In this document: piece after piece, positions 63,276 to 64,000 of the stretch
How the letters are laid out: the number at the start of each line of letters is the position of its first letter
Numbering within the stretch: position 1 is the stretch's first letter
DNA from: JALZVT01 sp964634815
GTDB lineage: Bacteria > Pseudomonadota > Gammaproteobacteria > Pseudomonadales > Azotimanducaceae
Assembly (NCBI GenBank): GCA_964634815.1
Contig: CAZWMD010000018.1
Coordinates: 1-64,000, forward strand
Direction: 5' to 3'
Length of the DNA: 64,000 nt
Notes under the pieces: model-generated
Databases searched by the model: none
Told to the model about the DNA's origin: nothing
The model's input: only the letters and a program-made list of their open reading frames with translations
Translations under genes and position numbers: made by a program

Positions 63276-64000
63276 ATGAGCGAATCTTTTGCGGATCTCT
63301 TTGAAGAGAGCCTGAACACTATTGAAATGGCCCCTGGTGCCATTGTCACCGGCACGGTTGTCGATATCGACAGCGATTGGGTCATTGTCCACGCAGGACT
63401 TAAATCTGAAGGTGTTATCCCACGTAGCCAGTTTCTAAACGAAGAAGGCGAATTCAGCCTTAACATCGGTGACCAGGTTAAGGTCGCGATGGAAGTTGTC
63501 GATGACGGCTTTGGTGAAACCAGACTGTCACGCGAAAAAGCGCGTCGTGCTGAGTCCTGGGACATGCTGGATGTGGCCTTCGCTGATAGCGAAGTGGTCA
63601 AAGGCATCATTAATGGCAAGGTTAAAGGTGGCTTTACCGTCGACATCAACGACATTCGCGCCTTCCTTCCCGGTTCCCTGGTTGATATTCGTCCGTTGCG
63701 TGAAACCACGCATTTAGAAGGCCGTCCGCTTGAGTTTAAGGTTATTAAACTCGACCAGAAACGTAACAACGTGGTGGTCTCTCGCCGCGCTGTGCTCGAA
63801 GCTGAAAACTCGGTAGAGCGCGAGCAATTGCTCAACTCCTTACAGGAAGGCCAGAGTCTCAAAGGTATTGTTAAGAACCTCACCGATTACGGTGCGTTTG
63901 TTGACCTGGGTGGTGTTGACGGTCTGCTGCACATCACGGACATGGCGTGGCGTCGAATTCGTCATCCCTCCGAGATGGTTAACGTCGGCGACGAAGTCGA
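63276..64000 (+). CDS. rpsA: 30S ribosomal protein S1 (5' part)
   Basis: The first 241 codons of S1, running off the window. MSESFADLFEESLNTIEMAPGAI opens it (split: SESFADLFEES), followed by OB-fold S1 domains (HAGLKSEGVIP, GKVKGGFTVDINDIRAFLPGS, and NLTDYGAFVDLGGVDGLLHITDM). ATG 63276 has no usable ribosome site, as in E. coli rpsA, which relies on autoregulated, structure-dependent initiation. An in-frame GTG at 63246 does have GGAG upstream and would add ten residues. Confidence 0.95.
   Translation, partial: MSESFADLFEESLNTIEMAPGAIVTGTVVDIDSDWVIVHAGLKSEGVIPRSQFLNEEGEFSLNIGDQVKVAMEVVDDGFGETRLSREKARRAESWDMLDVAFADSEVVKGIINGKVKGGFTVDINDIRAFLPGSLVDIRPLRETTHLEGRPLEFKVIKLDQKRNNVVVSRRAVLEAENSVEREQLLNSLQEGQSLKGIVKNLTDYGAFVDLGGVDGLLHITDMAWRRIRHPSEMVNVGDEV

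Noticed and set aside
1..64000. tRNA, rRNA, IS elements, prophage, CRISPR or toxin-antitoxin modules
   Set aside because: Looked for in all intergenic regions; no cloverleaf, inverted-repeat-bounded transposase or spacer array was seen.

Overview
The window is a scaffold piece, with four 100-base N gaps, from a gammaproteobacterium, probably marine and aerobic. This rests on gene content and order. The blocks metG/rnfABCDGE-nth, apbC-dcd, purM/DUF2066-pgsA-like-hda, yciB-yciO-scpA-scpB-rluB, and ubiG-yciK divergent from gyrA-serC-pheA-tyrA-cmk-rpsA are gammaproteobacterial. The TonB receptor, TPR-sulfotransferase, omega-aminotransferases and Rnf complex suit a marine heterotroph. No tRNA, rRNA, CRISPR array, insertion sequence or prophage was seen.

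Positions 1-6590 hold a GntR(YtrA-type)/ABC ATPase/permease operon cut by a gap. It is followed by a three-gene overlapping operon: a DUF805 membrane protein, a FAD-oxidase/methyltransferase fusion, and an exported protein of unknown family. Positions 6618-15992 (minus strand) form a polyamine catabolic operon: SpuC-like aminotransferase, PuuD-like hydrolase, unknown membrane protein, PuuA-like ligase, PuuB-like oxidase, APC permease, agmatinase and omega-aminotransferase. Together they would turn agmatine or putrescine into GABA-type products. Divergent from it, positions 16115-23616 hold a TPR-sulfotransferase, a TonB-dependent receptor, a lipoprotein amidohydrolase, a 2OG-Fe(II) oxygenase and a LuxR-type regulator. 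A shared CCCC-AWA-GGGG palindrome precedes the sulfotransferase and the receptor. This cluster and the FAD/methyltransferase operon are the best candidates for undescribed systems.

Positions 23642-28447 carry alanine dehydrogenase with a divergent Lrp/AsnC regulator, a TetR-family remnant, a DUF2256 zinc protein divergent from a photolyase-related flavoprotein, and nth. Positions 28444-34890 (minus) carry metG and the complete Rnf operon; its RnfC is short and lacks the usual nucleotide-site motifs. Positions 35031-47868 are mostly housekeeping: apbC, dcd, purM, DUF2066, a CDP-alcohol phosphatidyltransferase, hda, a MurG-family protein and a serA that both read like Clostridia-type sequences, mnmC, a sulfurtransferase, argS and a membrane-anchored cold-shock protein. 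Positions 48014-64000 carry a cyclophilin, pdxJ, yciB, yciO, scpA, scpB, rluB, yciK, ubiG, gyrA, serC, pheA, a TyrA-Cmk fusion with no EPSP synthase between the two domains, and the start of rpsA.

Three of the gaps have the same short sequence on both sides (55, 20 and 13 bp). They look like unmerged contig overlaps. Collapsing the 55-bp and 13-bp cases restores open reading frames, so the apparent gene ends there are assembly artefacts. The fourth gap, at 2411-2510, shows no overlap and truncates a membrane gene.
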